A stretch of DNA of 64,000 nt, taken from a virus. This document shows positions 54,619 through 63,241 of this stretch, piece after piece. A model generated the notes under the pieces. The model was given only the letters and a program-made list of their open reading frames with translations. It made no database searches and was not told the DNA's origin. The first letter of the stretch is position 1. Every line of letters begins with the position of its first letter. Location of the stretch: IMG/VR virus record IMGVR_UViG_3300013116_000108, positions 140,101 to 204,100 of that record; one strand, given 5' to 3'. Made by a program: the position numbers and the translations under genes.

Positions 54619-55184
54619 AGCAAGAAGACGTACAAGCACTCGTAGATCAATTGTTTAATGTAAATGTTAAGCAAACTACTAAAGCAAGTCAACATAGAAT
54701 TTATTACAACGACTTCGGCCAAATTATAGCATTATCTCCAAACGAGAATGATGAGTACAAAGACAATCATTATATTCGTATTAGCAGAGATAAGTTTATA
54801 GAATTATCTAATACTAGTATAAAAAGTTGGATGGTAGATACAGGGCAGTCTCCTCCTCAGATAATAAATATTAGTGCTGATGCTATGGCATCAACTAACC
54901 GTGTTCATGTAATAAATGAATACAACCCAAAGCGTCTCTTTAAGTTCGAATACAATCCAGATACTAGAAAACTAACACTAGAATCTAATGGTAATTTGCC
55001 TGACAGAAAAATGCTTTGGGTAACCCCAAAAGGTCAATATTCAGTAATGCTAACCCGCATACCTATACAAGCATCCGGAAAGTACGAGTACGATATTGAC
55101 AGTTACTTAGGTAGCAAAGACATTTCATTAATATCCAGATACAATTTAGATATGTTAGTAAGTTATAGGACAACTCATGATTAA
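54615..55184 (+). CDS. Protein of unknown function in glycosyltransferase cluster
   Basis: The 189-residue protein starts in an ATGA overlap. It has beta-rich segments (RIYYNDFGQIIALSPNEN, KRLFKFEYNPDTRKLTLESN) and no catalytic motif that I recognise. Position between glycosyltransferase-like genes suggests an accessory or acceptor role. Confidence 0.5.
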   Translation: MKQEDVQALVDQLFNVNVKQTTKASQHRIYYNDFGQIIALSPNENDEYKDNHYIRISRDKFIELSNTSIKSWMVDTGQSPPQIINISADAMASTNRVHVINEYNPKRLFKFEYNPDTRKLTLESNGNLPDRKMLWVTPKGQYSVMLTRIPIQASGKYEYDIDSYLGSKDISLISRYNLDMLVSYRTTHD

Positions 55185-56097
55185 ACAATATAAAGTAAGT
55201 GATTTTGATGTCGTGTACATCTCATACGACGAACCCAATGCTGAAAAGAACTGGGCTGATTTAAAAAGTAAATGCCCATGGGCTAAACGTGTACATGGTG
55301 TTAAAGGCTTTGATGCCGCACATAATAAAGCAGGACAAATTAGTGAAACAGATAGAGTGTTTACTATTGACGGCGATAATAGGGTAAGAAAAGAATTTTT
55401 TGATGAAGTATTAGAAATAGATGACGAAGTACAAAAGGACTATGTATTCAGTTGGTGTGGACATAATGTTATCAACGGTCTAGCATATGGAAACGGGGGT
55501 GTTAAACTTTGGCCTAAACACATCATTACTAATATGAAAAGTCATGAAAAAGCAGAGGAAGTAGAAGATGCTGTAGACTTTTGCTGGATGGTAACATATT
55601 TCCAAATGGCAGATACAATGAGTGATGTATGTGTTAATGGTAGTCCTGAACAAGCATTTAGGGGTGGCTATAGAGAAGGTATTAAGTTAAGTTTAGATCA
55701 AGGCAAACTTCCTGATAAATGGGAATACTTAGAAAAAAATCATTGGAAAAACTTACACAGATTATCTATTTGGTGTAGTGTTGGACTTGATGTTGAATAT
55801 GGGGACTGGGCATTGCTTGGCGCTAGAATGGGAACATACGAAACTAATGTGGAGCGAAAAGATCATACACTAATCGCCGACTATGATTATATGCAGACTT
55901 TTGTAAAACAAGTATTACATGAATTTGAAGATCCATCTAAACGTAAAAAAGCAATACATGATTACGGTGTTAAAATAAGACAGCACTTACAATTTAGAAT
56001 TGCTGACTTAGATGCTGATGCTAGTAAGTGGTTTAAGATGGTTTATGAAAATCCAACTAGATACGGAGTTATGTTAACTGAAAGAGATGTCAAGTGA
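55177..56097 (+). CDS. Glycosyltransferase-like protein
   Basis: The 306-residue protein begins DFDVVYISYDEPNAEKNWAD and has DRVFTIDGDNRVRKEFFDEV near residue 65, where DGD is a likely DxD motif. Later, VFSWCGHNVINGLAYGNGGV suits an acceptor-binding region. This type is common in marine T4-like phages. It overlaps both neighbours. Confidence 0.6.
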   Translation: MIKQYKVSDFDVVYISYDEPNAEKNWADLKSKCPWAKRVHGVKGFDAAHNKAGQISETDRVFTIDGDNRVRKEFFDEVLEIDDEVQKDYVFSWCGHNVINGLAYGNGGVKLWPKHIITNMKSHEKAEEVEDAVDFCWMVTYFQMADTMSDVCVNGSPEQAFRGGYREGIKLSLDQGKLPDKWEYLEKNHWKNLHRLSIWCSVGLDVEYGDWALLGARMGTYETNVERKDHTLIADYDYMQTFVKQVLHEFEDPSKRKKAIHDYGVKIRQHLQFRIADLDADASKWFKMVYENPTRYGVMLTERDVK

Positions 56098-56582
56098 AAA
56101 TCCTATGTATAGGAAATGGTGTTAGTTTAAAAAATAACCTACACGTTATTGCCTGGCCGTACCATTACAAGATAGGAACTAAACGGCAGTACAAAAGATT
56201 TGATGATTTAGATTTTATTGCTGTAGCAGATAAACAGCCAGCAGAATTATTAAGTGAAGAATACAAAGGAAAAATTATTACAAAATGGAATGATAAAGAA
56301 AACTTTATTGTTCCAGAAGAAGCAGACGATGACGACATAACAGGCACACTACAAATGAAATATGCTGTTGAACTAGGCGGCACAATAATTCATACAGTAG
56401 GATTTGACTGTTTAAAAAATCGTATAGAAAAAGATGAAACATGGGAATGGACAAAGCCAGGTCCATGGAATATGAATGACGAGCAACAAGCACAATGGGA
56501 TAGGGCATTAATGGATACATGGAAACAAAAAATGAGAGCCATTGAACATAAGCATTTGAATATACAATGGAGACATTTTTAA
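56094..56582 (+). CDS. Small GNG-motif protein (GTG start)
   Basis: The frame begins with GTG at 56094, overlapping the upstream stop as GTGA; the product is 162 residues. It opens with MKILCIGNGVSLKNN and later has TGTLQMKYAVELGGTIIHTV then GFDCL, like the C-terminal half of the 217-aa protein at 1.4-2.1 kb. A role in sugar or nucleotide transfer is possible but unproven. Confidence 0.55.
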   Translation: MKILCIGNGVSLKNNLHVIAWPYHYKIGTKRQYKRFDDLDFIAVADKQPAELLSEEYKGKIITKWNDKENFIVPEEADDDDITGTLQMKYAVELGGTIIHTVGFDCLKNRIEKDETWEWTKPGPWNMNDEQQAQWDRALMDTWKQKMRAIEHKHLNIQWRHF

Positions 56583-57331
56583 TGAACTTAAAAGTAACTA
56601 GAGTAGAACACTACACAGACAAGTTATTTAAAATTAGAACAGAGCGTCCTAGAACATTTAGATTTAGAGCAGGCGAGTTTGTAATGATTGGAATAGACAA
56701 TTGGTCAGAAAAACTACAAAAGAATAAACCAATAATGAGAGCATATAGTCTTACTAGTGGACCGTATGATGAGTTTTTAGAGTTCTATAGTATTAAAGTA
56801 CCAGACGGTCCATTAACAAGTAAACTACAACATATTAAAGTTGGTGATGAATTAATTGTAGGCGAAAAGCCTACAGGAACATTAACAATCTCTAATGTAG
56901 CACTAGGAGGAAACTTATGGCTTATGGGGACCGGAACAGGCATTGCTCCGTTTATGAGTATCTTGAGAGATCCTGAAACGTACGAGCATTATGACAACAT
57001 ATATGTTACTTGGACAACCGGAACACACGAAGATCAAGAATCATTTAGCCATATTATAGAAACATTTAATTGTAACTTTATACCAACGTATACAAGAGAA
57101 GAGCCTGTAAATTATGAAGGTGTGACACACAAATACAAAGGAAGAATAACAAACTTAATTAAAGATGGTGTAGTGTTTAACAAAGCAACACCTGAAAATG
57201 ATAAAGTTATGCTGTGTGGTAGCATGGCATTTAATTTAGAGATGAAAGAATATTTAGAAGCACGTGGCTGGAAAGAAGGTAGTGTTAAAGAAGAAGGAAC
57301 ATTTGTCTTAGAAAAGGCTTTTGTAGGATAA
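56582..57331 (+). CDS. Ferredoxin/flavodoxin-NADP+ reductase
   Basis: The start at 56582 forms TAATG with the upstream stop; the product is 249 residues. MRAYSLTSGPYDEFLEFYSI (near 52) binds FAD. IKVPDGPLTSKLQHIKVGDE and KPTGTL are characteristic of bacterial Fpr. MGTGTGIAPFMSILRD (near 115) binds NADP. The C-terminus FVLEKAFVG has the Fpr-type end. It transfers electrons between NADPH and ferredoxin or flavodoxin, which radical SAM enzymes require. The sequence looks proteobacterial, which bears on host range. Confidence 0.88.
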   Translation: MNLKVTRVEHYTDKLFKIRTERPRTFRFRAGEFVMIGIDNWSEKLQKNKPIMRAYSLTSGPYDEFLEFYSIKVPDGPLTSKLQHIKVGDELIVGEKPTGTLTISNVALGGNLWLMGTGTGIAPFMSILRDPETYEHYDNIYVTWTTGTHEDQESFSHIIETFNCNFIPTYTREEPVNYEGVTHKYKGRITNLIKDGVVFNKATPENDKVMLCGSMAFNLEMKEYLEARGWKEGSVKEEGTFVLEKAFVG

Positions 57332-57576
57332 TGAAAATAAGATACTACAGAGAAATAGATGGCTGGAGATGGATAGGATTTATACTAGCCATGGTGGGGG
57401 CATTTATTTTAAGTGGTGGTGATCCTGCTGTACAATGGATAGGATGGACTATTGCTGTGTTCTCTTGTAGTATATGGATATACATGGGCATAAAAGATAA
57501 AGACACGCCCAGAGCATTAATGGAAGTAATGTATTTGTTACTTGCTTTAAGAGGAATTTGGAATTGGGTATTATGA
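57331..57576 (+). CDS. Small three-span membrane protein
   Basis: The 81-residue protein has hydrophobic segments at about 13-30, 34-52 and 62-79, separated by short charged turns (GIKDKDTPRA). A TAATG overlap links it to the ferredoxin reductase. It may be an inner-membrane transporter-like or holin-like protein; no family is assigned. Confidence 0.65.
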   Translation: MKIRYYREIDGWRWIGFILAMVGAFILSGGDPAVQWIGWTIAVFSCSIWIYMGIKDKDTPRALMEVMYLLLALRGIWNWVL

Positions 57577-58016
57577 GAAAAATTAGTCATAGAGGAAATT
57601 TAATAGGACCTAATCCTGAAAGAGAAAATAGTCCGCATTATATTTTTGAAGCATTAGCAGAAGGATTTGATGTTGAGATAGACGTATGGGTTCATAATGG
57701 GCATGTTCAACTTGGACACGACCGCCCGACGTATTCAGTAAATAGAAATATGCTTAAGATTAATGGCTTATGGTGCCATGCTAAAAACATTGAAGCACTA
57801 GAGTTTATGATGAACGAAGGCGACATACATTGTTTTTGGCACCAGGGCGATGATATTACATTAACAAGCAACGGTTATTTTTGGACACACTCTGACTGTA
57901 ATACTTACACACCAAAGTCAGTAGCATGTCATATGGAACAACCAACTGAAGAAGAATTAAAAATATATAAAAATTGCTACGGTGTTTGTAGTGATTACAT
58001 TGGAGTTATAGAATGA
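57573..58016 (+). CDS. Glycerophosphodiester phosphodiesterase-like protein (short)
   Basis: From the ATG at 57573 (ATGA overlap) the protein is 147 residues. ISHRGN near residue 5, RENSPHYIFEALAEGFDVEI near 20 and VQLGHDRPTYSVN near 50 match GDPD catalytic segments (HRG, E-N, ExD, GHD). The family usually has about 240 residues, so the second half of the barrel is missing or strongly altered. It could act on lipid head groups or teichoic-like polymers. Confidence 0.68.
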   Translation: MRKISHRGNLIGPNPERENSPHYIFEALAEGFDVEIDVWVHNGHVQLGHDRPTYSVNRNMLKINGLWCHAKNIEALEFMMNEGDIHCFWHQGDDITLTSNGYFWTHSDCNTYTPKSVACHMEQPTEEELKIYKNCYGVCSDYIGVIE

Positions 58017-58450
58017 AAGGGTTTTGGAATAAGTTTACAACAAGATTTGCTGTACCCTTATTAATTATTACCCAAATAATTACACTATATGATGGTTGGG
58101 AATCACGTATAGAAGAAAGAGCGTATCAAGAAGAATTAGTAAGATGTGTGAAGCAACACTTTCACTATACACAAGAAGATTTAATGGTAACATTACCTGA
58201 CGGTAGTAAAGTATCAGAAGCAGAATTCTGGGATGATGAGTTTGATGAAACAGGTGTTGTGTATTGGGAAAAGGAATCTAACTGTAAGATGTTTAGTTTA
58301 CAGTCCCCGATATCAGATTACACACCTCAAAGGATCGCAGACAGATGGTTGGGTGAAGTGTTTTGGACATACAAGAACAACAAAGATAGATTCCTAGCAT
58401 GGATTGATTACTTGTTCATGAGAAAAGCAACAGAGGATATAAGAGGATGA
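58013..58450 (+). CDS. Membrane-anchored protein of unknown function
   Basis: The 145-residue protein has an N-terminal hydrophobic segment (FAVPLLIITQIITLYDGW, residues 12-29) after a basic start, consistent with a signal anchor. A soluble acidic domain rich in Trp and Tyr follows. ATGA overlaps link it to both neighbours. No family is recognised. Confidence 0.55.
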   Translation: MKGFWNKFTTRFAVPLLIITQIITLYDGWESRIEERAYQEELVRCVKQHFHYTQEDLMVTLPDGSKVSEAEFWDDEFDETGVVYWEKESNCKMFSLQSPISDYTPQRIADRWLGEVFWTYKNNKDRFLAWIDYLFMRKATEDIRG

Positions 58451-59199
58451 AGATAGCAATTTGTGTTAGTGGACAATTAAGAGGAAGATACGAAGAGTGT
58501 ATACCTACTTGGGAGAAAATGTTTGACCCACGTGTTGACCAAATAGATTATTTTGTACATACTTGGACTAATTCTACAGCACCAAATAAAGTAGCATATG
58601 CTAATAAAGATGACGAAGAAAAAATTCATAACAATCACGAAATTAATACAGTTAAGAATTTATTAAAACCTAAAAAAATATTAGTTGAAGATCCTATTGA
58701 CTTTGCTAACAGAGGTAGAGACCAACATGAGTGGGCAGTATTTGATCCTAACTATCATAGCCAGTTTTATGGTGTAATGATGGCTTGTCATTTAAAGCAA
58801 CAATACGAACGCGAGTTTGCTATGGAATATGATTTGTGTGTTAGAATGAGATTTGACAACTATGTCCAGGAAGGTGATGCTAGATTAACATCGTGTTCTA
58901 TGGGGCATGTTAATATTATACACCAAATGTTTGACACGCATCATCATCTATATAGATGTAGTGATGTATATTGGTCAGCATCAAGTTTTGATTATGATCG
59001 TATTTGTGATTTTTATAGTTGTATTCCTAAGTATAAACGTTCTTGGTTTGATGGAGGGGCGGACAAAGAATACGGTCCAGAGCATGTTTTATCATTTCAT
59101 ATAAAAGCAAATCATATAAAACCAATACAAACATATATGCCAATAAAATTAAAACGAGAAGAAAAACATTATAGCGGAGGCGCCCATGAGATCACCTAG
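58447..59199 (+). CDS. SGQLRG-family glycosyltransferase-like protein
   Basis: The 250-residue protein opens MKIAICVSGQLRGRYEECIP and has YDLCVRMRFDNYV near residue 138, a probable metal-binding RFD segment. It resembles the next gene product (IAICWSGQLR, IVIKCRFDLL), so the two are paralogues. The pattern occurs in uncharacterised capsule and phage glycosyltransferase-like proteins. It overlaps its neighbours by 4 and 14 bases. Confidence 0.58.
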   Translation: MKIAICVSGQLRGRYEECIPTWEKMFDPRVDQIDYFVHTWTNSTAPNKVAYANKDDEEKIHNNHEINTVKNLLKPKKILVEDPIDFANRGRDQHEWAVFDPNYHSQFYGVMMACHLKQQYEREFAMEYDLCVRMRFDNYVQEGDARLTSCSMGHVNIIHQMFDTHHHLYRCSDVYWSASSFDYDRICDFYSCIPKYKRSWFDGGADKEYGPEHVLSFHIKANHIKPIQTYMPIKLKREEKHYSGGAHEIT

Positions 59200-59908
59200 A
59201 ATAGCAATATGTTGGAGTGGACAATTACGAACAGGCCTTCGAGCAGTTCCTTACTTGTTAAAGTTTTTTGAAAATATAAAAGCGGATCATTTTTATCACA
59301 GTTGGAATAATGATCAGCCACAAGAAGATTGGGATAAACTTAACGAGTTATTAAATCCAGTAGATTGTTTTGTTGAGAAACCCTGGAAACATCCTGGGTT
59401 CGCAGGTAATATGCTATACAGTATACAGCAATCTAATTGGCTTAAAAGACAATATGAAATTAAACATAATTTTAGATACGACATTGTAATAAAATGTAGA
59501 TTTGACTTATTAATTCCTATACATAAACGCTGGACATATGATACTGTTGTCGACAGAAGTATATATTATAGTATAGGAAACAACGGTTTGGTTTTAACAG
59601 ATTTTGCCACACACGGATTAAGTGATTTAATTTACTGGGGCAATAGTCATGCTATGGATATTATTAGTGACACTTACAGATACTATCATAATGTAATGTG
59701 GCAAAAACAACAATATTGTTTAACAGGTGGTAATACAGACCCTGAAGATACAATGTATTCGCCCGGAACAATAATGTATCAATTAGGCCAAAAATATAAT
59801 TTGAGAATGATACAGATAAATCCGCAACTAGGAGAAACACTTTGGCGCTCTAGTGTATCACATTTAGATCCATATTTAGATTGGGACGAAATAAGGGCGG
59901 CCTATTAA
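59186..59908 (+). CDS. SGQLRG-family glycosyltransferase-like protein, paralogue
   Basis: The 240-residue protein shares IAICWSGQLRTGLRAVPYLL and YDIVIKCRFDLLIPIHKRWT with its upstream neighbour. GGAGG precedes the ATG even though it overlaps the previous gene, so it has its own strong initiation. The duplicate probably adds a different sugar or acts on another acceptor. Confidence 0.58.
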   Translation: MRSPRIAICWSGQLRTGLRAVPYLLKFFENIKADHFYHSWNNDQPQEDWDKLNELLNPVDCFVEKPWKHPGFAGNMLYSIQQSNWLKRQYEIKHNFRYDIVIKCRFDLLIPIHKRWTYDTVVDRSIYYSIGNNGLVLTDFATHGLSDLIYWGNSHAMDIISDTYRYYHNVMWQKQQYCLTGGNTDPEDTMYSPGTIMYQLGQKYNLRMIQINPQLGETLWRSSVSHLDPYLDWDEIRAAY

Positions 59909-60345
59909 TGATTATTAGTACTATAGATTTGTTTTGTTACTATGATATAAAAGGTGCTGACGAAGAGGTATTATTTGGCTTGAGCAATATGGATCACCCT
60001 ACAACGGAGTCTAAATTTAATACAGCACTACATAGTTTCACAGTATACAAAGATTGTTTTAGAGTGTTCTGGGAACAATGGCAAGATAGTGGCGTAGTAC
60101 AAAAGAAGTTTTTGGATAAAGTTATTGTACCAGACTTAGAAGAAATGCCTAGCAATACTAGGAAATTTAATTATGAAAATCTAAATGAAGTAAGTTGCTA
60201 TATACAACAACTAACTGGAATAAAATTTAACCCAAGTTATAAATCTTCTTCTTATAAACAAGGTGATGTGTTGAAAGATATAAGGCCAGCACTACTTGAA
60301 AAATTTAAAACATACAACGAAGAATTAGGATATGAATATGAGTAA
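59908..60345 (+). CDS. Protein of unknown function
   Basis: The start at 59908 forms TAATG with the previous stop; the product is 145 residues, charged and mostly helical, with RVFWEQWQDSGVVQKKFLDK near residue 50. No motif is recognised. It is translated between glycosyltransferase-like and SGNH genes. Confidence 0.5.
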   Translation: MIISTIDLFCYYDIKGADEEVLFGLSNMDHPTTESKFNTALHSFTVYKDCFRVFWEQWQDSGVVQKKFLDKVIVPDLEEMPSNTRKFNYENLNEVSCYIQQLTGIKFNPSYKSSSYKQGDVLKDIRPALLEKFKTYNEELGYEYE

Positions 60346-61201
60346 AACTATTTTAGTAGCAGGCGATAGTTGGACCTTTGGTAGCGAAATTAAAGACCCT
60401 ACATTATCTAAGGATATTAAAGACTGGGACGTAAAAAATAACAGTTACCGTATTCCTAGAATATGGCCTACGTTACTTGCTACAGAGTTAGGCACAAGTT
60501 TAACTAACTTATCTTATCCGGCGGCAAGTAACGACCGCATATTAAGATTAACTGAAAGTTGGTTGTATGAAAACTATATTAGTATAAACAAAGACACTAG
60601 GGACCTTACAGTTATAATCGGCTGGACTAGTCCAGAACGTAAAGATTTTGTATACGATGATCCTAGTAAAAAACATAGTAACCCTAACTGGACAACTATA
60701 TGGCCACAGCAAGGTGGCTTTAATTATATACAACCAGGCATGAATAGTTTCTTTAAAACTTATGTAACTTACTTGTGGCACGAAAGAGAAGCACTTAGCA
60801 GATATGTACATCAAGTAACAGCAATACAAAACTTATGTAAAGTACATAATATTAAACTGTTAATGTTCCAAGCATTCTATGATAAAGGTTTAGGTATACA
60901 TGGAGCAGATGAAAACATAGATACTTTTAGAGATTACAAAAACCCAGGTTATATAAATGATGAATTTGAGAAAGCAGAAATAGGAGAAAATTATCCAGGC
61001 TGGCATCATCATTACAGCAATGAATTAAACAAAACCATGTGGGAATGTTTAGACCAAAAAATATTCTTACAACAAAGTTTCTTTGGCTATATGAAAAAGC
61101 ACGACATAGATAAAACTATAACAGGACAACATCCTAATGAACTAGGGCATAAACTTTGGGCAGACTATATTAAAGATTATATAACAGGAGAGTTACAATG
61201 A
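60338..61201 (+). CDS. SGNH/GDSL-family hydrolase-like protein
   Basis: The second of two close ATGs (60338) fits AGGA spacing better. The 287-residue protein has VAGDSWTFGSEI (block I Ser), NLSYPAASNDRILR (block III Asn) and TGQHPNELGHKLWADYI (block V His). This set is typical of O-acetyl esterases and acyltransferases acting on sugars. It is the first of three SGNH-like genes within 2.7 kb. Glycan de-acylation is inferred. Confidence 0.7.
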   Translation: MSKTILVAGDSWTFGSEIKDPTLSKDIKDWDVKNNSYRIPRIWPTLLATELGTSLTNLSYPAASNDRILRLTESWLYENYISINKDTRDLTVIIGWTSPERKDFVYDDPSKKHSNPNWTTIWPQQGGFNYIQPGMNSFFKTYVTYLWHEREALSRYVHQVTAIQNLCKVHNIKLLMFQAFYDKGLGIHGADENIDTFRDYKNPGYINDEFEKAEIGENYPGWHHHYSNELNKTMWECLDQKIFLQQSFFGYMKKHDIDKTITGQHPNELGHKLWADYIKDYITGELQ

Positions 61202-61524
61202 TAGAATTATTTTTAAATGCTATACCAAATGTTCTTTCTGCTATGTTTGTAGGTTCTACAGCAGGAGGTTTAGTACAAGTATGCGAAGAAGACTTTCCAA
61301 AGTTAAGTAAGTTTAAAGATAAAATGATTACTGTTATGAAAGAAAATAATGTCGACGAAAATATACAAACAGCATTTTGGAAATCATATGACGATACTTA
61401 CAACGGTGTTAAACTTCCAGCAGTATGTGAAGAAGCATTAGCGGCAGTAGGATCTTCAAAACAAGAATTAGAAAACGCATTAAACGGTGCGGGTAATCCA
61501 AATACAGAAGGAGTGTTAGAATGA
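61198..61524 (+). CDS. Small protein of unknown function
   Basis: The 108-residue protein has a hydrophobic N-terminus (IELFLNAIPNVLSAMFVGST, then AGGLV) that could be a membrane segment or buried helix, followed by an acidic helical domain. ATGA overlaps join it to SGNH genes on both sides. No family is recognised. Confidence 0.5.
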   Translation: MIELFLNAIPNVLSAMFVGSTAGGLVQVCEEDFPKLSKFKDKMITVMKENNVDENIQTAFWKSYDDTYNGVKLPAVCEEALAAVGSSKQELENALNGAGNPNTEGVLE

Positions 61525-62282
61525 AAAAAGTAGTTAGTGGAGGAGATAGTTTTCCATGTGGCATGGGTTTAGGCCCAGATAGATTTGAAACATCTTATCC
61601 GGCCAGAATAGCAACAGAGCTCGGTGCCAAATTAACAAGTGTAGCACGGCCCGGGTGTTGTAACTTTGCTATTAGTTTAATGGTACAATGGATGGTTGAT
61701 AACTATGACGAGGATACATTTTATATCATAAGTACTACTAACGAAGATAGATTACATTGGTTGCGTCCTGGTATTGTATATAACAATAAACACGTTGTAA
61801 ATTTAGAAGAACTTAATTACGAAGACTACTTAGAATTTCTATTAACCGACTTACCGTTTTCCCCTAACAACACAATTAATTCAGAAACTTGTAGTAATAT
61901 ACTTTTACACGCTGAAGGCAATATGATGGTAGGTACATCCTTAAGTTGCTGGAATGGAGAAAGTTTTAGGTCTAGAGAACCAGAAAGTAGAATAAAAGCA
62001 CTTGAACAGTATATTAAACTACTACACGATAGTAAAATAAAACGTCATGAGGATATTAGTTTATTATCGTTACAACTAAGAAGATTAAACGAGAAAACTA
62101 AAAACTGGATATTATTAACTCCGTGGCACGAATTAGAAAACGAGTTTAAAGACAACACAATTGAAACTCAATTTGGTACATTAAGTAAAGACTATCCTGA
62201 CGATAGAGGTAGCGGTCATTTTAATGCTACTGGACATAGAATAGTGTTTAACAACTTTATGAAATGGTACAATGCGAGATAA
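61521..62282 (+). CDS. SGNH/GDSL-family hydrolase-like protein
   Basis: The 253-residue protein has VVSGGDSFPCGMGLGPDRFE (block I Ser) and ends with DRGSGHFNATGHRIVFNNFM (block V His). VARPGCCNFAISLMVQWMVD takes the place of block II/III. It starts in an ATGA overlap. It differs enough from its neighbours to suggest a different substrate. Confidence 0.65.
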   Translation: MKKVVSGGDSFPCGMGLGPDRFETSYPARIATELGAKLTSVARPGCCNFAISLMVQWMVDNYDEDTFYIISTTNEDRLHWLRPGIVYNNKHVVNLEELNYEDYLEFLLTDLPFSPNNTINSETCSNILLHAEGNMMVGTSLSCWNGESFRSREPESRIKALEQYIKLLHDSKIKRHEDISLLSLQLRRLNEKTKNWILLTPWHELENEFKDNTIETQFGTLSKDYPDDRGSGHFNATGHRIVFNNFMKWYNAR

Positions 62283-63012
62283 AAAACTTTTATACACAAA
62301 CGGCGATAGTTGGACATATGGTGAATGTTTAAAAGAGGAAGAACATCCATCCAACGAACAAAGTTATAAATTTTATAACACATGGCCATGGCACGTTAAA
62401 GAACATTATAACATACCTCAGTTAATTAATGACGGCCGTGGCGGCGGAAGTAATGCTAGAATATATAGAAGAACAATAGAATTTATACAAAATTATAATG
62501 GCGATTTATCAGATGTTGCTATAGTAGTTGCTTGGAGTAGTAGTGAAAGATCTGAGATTCCTATACCAGCAGAAATAGATGACGAAAACGGTGTAGAAAG
62601 ATTTACATGGACTGATAGACAATATTGGACATGGACTATAAATTCTAGAACAGAAGATGCACCTTCTAATGTTTACAAACCAGAAAGTTTTTCAAAAACA
62701 ATGACATTACTAAAACATCCTTGTGTAGATATGCCAATAACCAAAAACTTAATGTGGGGTTTACAAGAAATATGTAAAGCAAACAATATCGAACTACATC
62801 AGTTTATGGCGTTACATTGTGCTGAGTTTGAACCAACTGATCCGGACTTTGATCCAGCACTAACAAGAAAAATTAAATACCATACACCGTCGTTTATTTC
62901 GCAAATAAACAGAACAAAACCAGATTTAATTTGTGACTGTAGGCATCCAAATGAAGCAGGTCACAAATACATAGCAAACTTTGTAACAAAAAAGATAGGA
63001 GAAAAAGTATGA
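62272..63012 (+). CDS. SGNH/GDSL-family hydrolase-like protein
   Basis: The 246-residue protein has LLYTNGDSWTYGECLKEEEH (block I Ser), DGRGGGSNARIYRRTIEF (block II/III) and CDCRHPNEAGHKYIANFV (block V His). It is closer to the 60.3 kb protein than to its immediate neighbour. It overlaps the upstream gene by 11 bases and the next small gene as ATGA. Confidence 0.68.
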   Translation: MRDKKLLYTNGDSWTYGECLKEEEHPSNEQSYKFYNTWPWHVKEHYNIPQLINDGRGGGSNARIYRRTIEFIQNYNGDLSDVAIVVAWSSSERSEIPIPAEIDDENGVERFTWTDRQYWTWTINSRTEDAPSNVYKPESFSKTMTLLKHPCVDMPITKNLMWGLQEICKANNIELHQFMALHCAEFEPTDPDFDPALTRKIKYHTPSFISQINRTKPDLICDCRHPNEAGHKYIANFVTKKIGEKV

Positions 63013-63125
63013 TTAGGCGTATAAAGAGATTCTTTACTGATATAATTAATAGAATCAAAATGGAACGAGCATACAGAAAAAAACTTAAAGACATCAAAAA
63101 ACGAGATCCGTTTATTTACAAGTAA
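63009..63125 (+). CDS. 38-aa basic peptide
   Basis: The frame from ATG 63009 (ATGA overlap) encodes 38 residues, strongly basic and helical, ending with KKRDPFIYK. I recall similar short peptides in marine T4-like phages. It is followed by a second 38-residue gene in a TAATG arrangement. Size and overlaps suggest it is real; function is unknown. Confidence 0.6.
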   Translation: MIRRIKRFFTDIINRIKMERAYRKKLKDIKKRDPFIYK

Positions 63126-63241
63126 TGGGAACTTTTACTTTAGCATCGGGACTAGGATTGTTATTTACAGGCATAGTTGTAATGGCTGTCATAGGTCTCA
63201 CAGGAGTTTGGATACTTAATAAAATTAAGGACGAAGACTAA
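63125..63241 (+). CDS. 38-aa single-span membrane peptide
   Basis: The frame from ATG 63125 encodes 38 residues with one hydrophobic span (LASGLGLLFTGIVVMAVIGL) and a charged end KIKDED. Start and stop overlap both neighbours as TAATG. It is probably an inner-membrane peptide; a role in lysis or envelope stress is possible but not shown. Confidence 0.6.
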   Translation: MGTFTLASGLGLLFTGIVVMAVIGLTGVWILNKIKDED

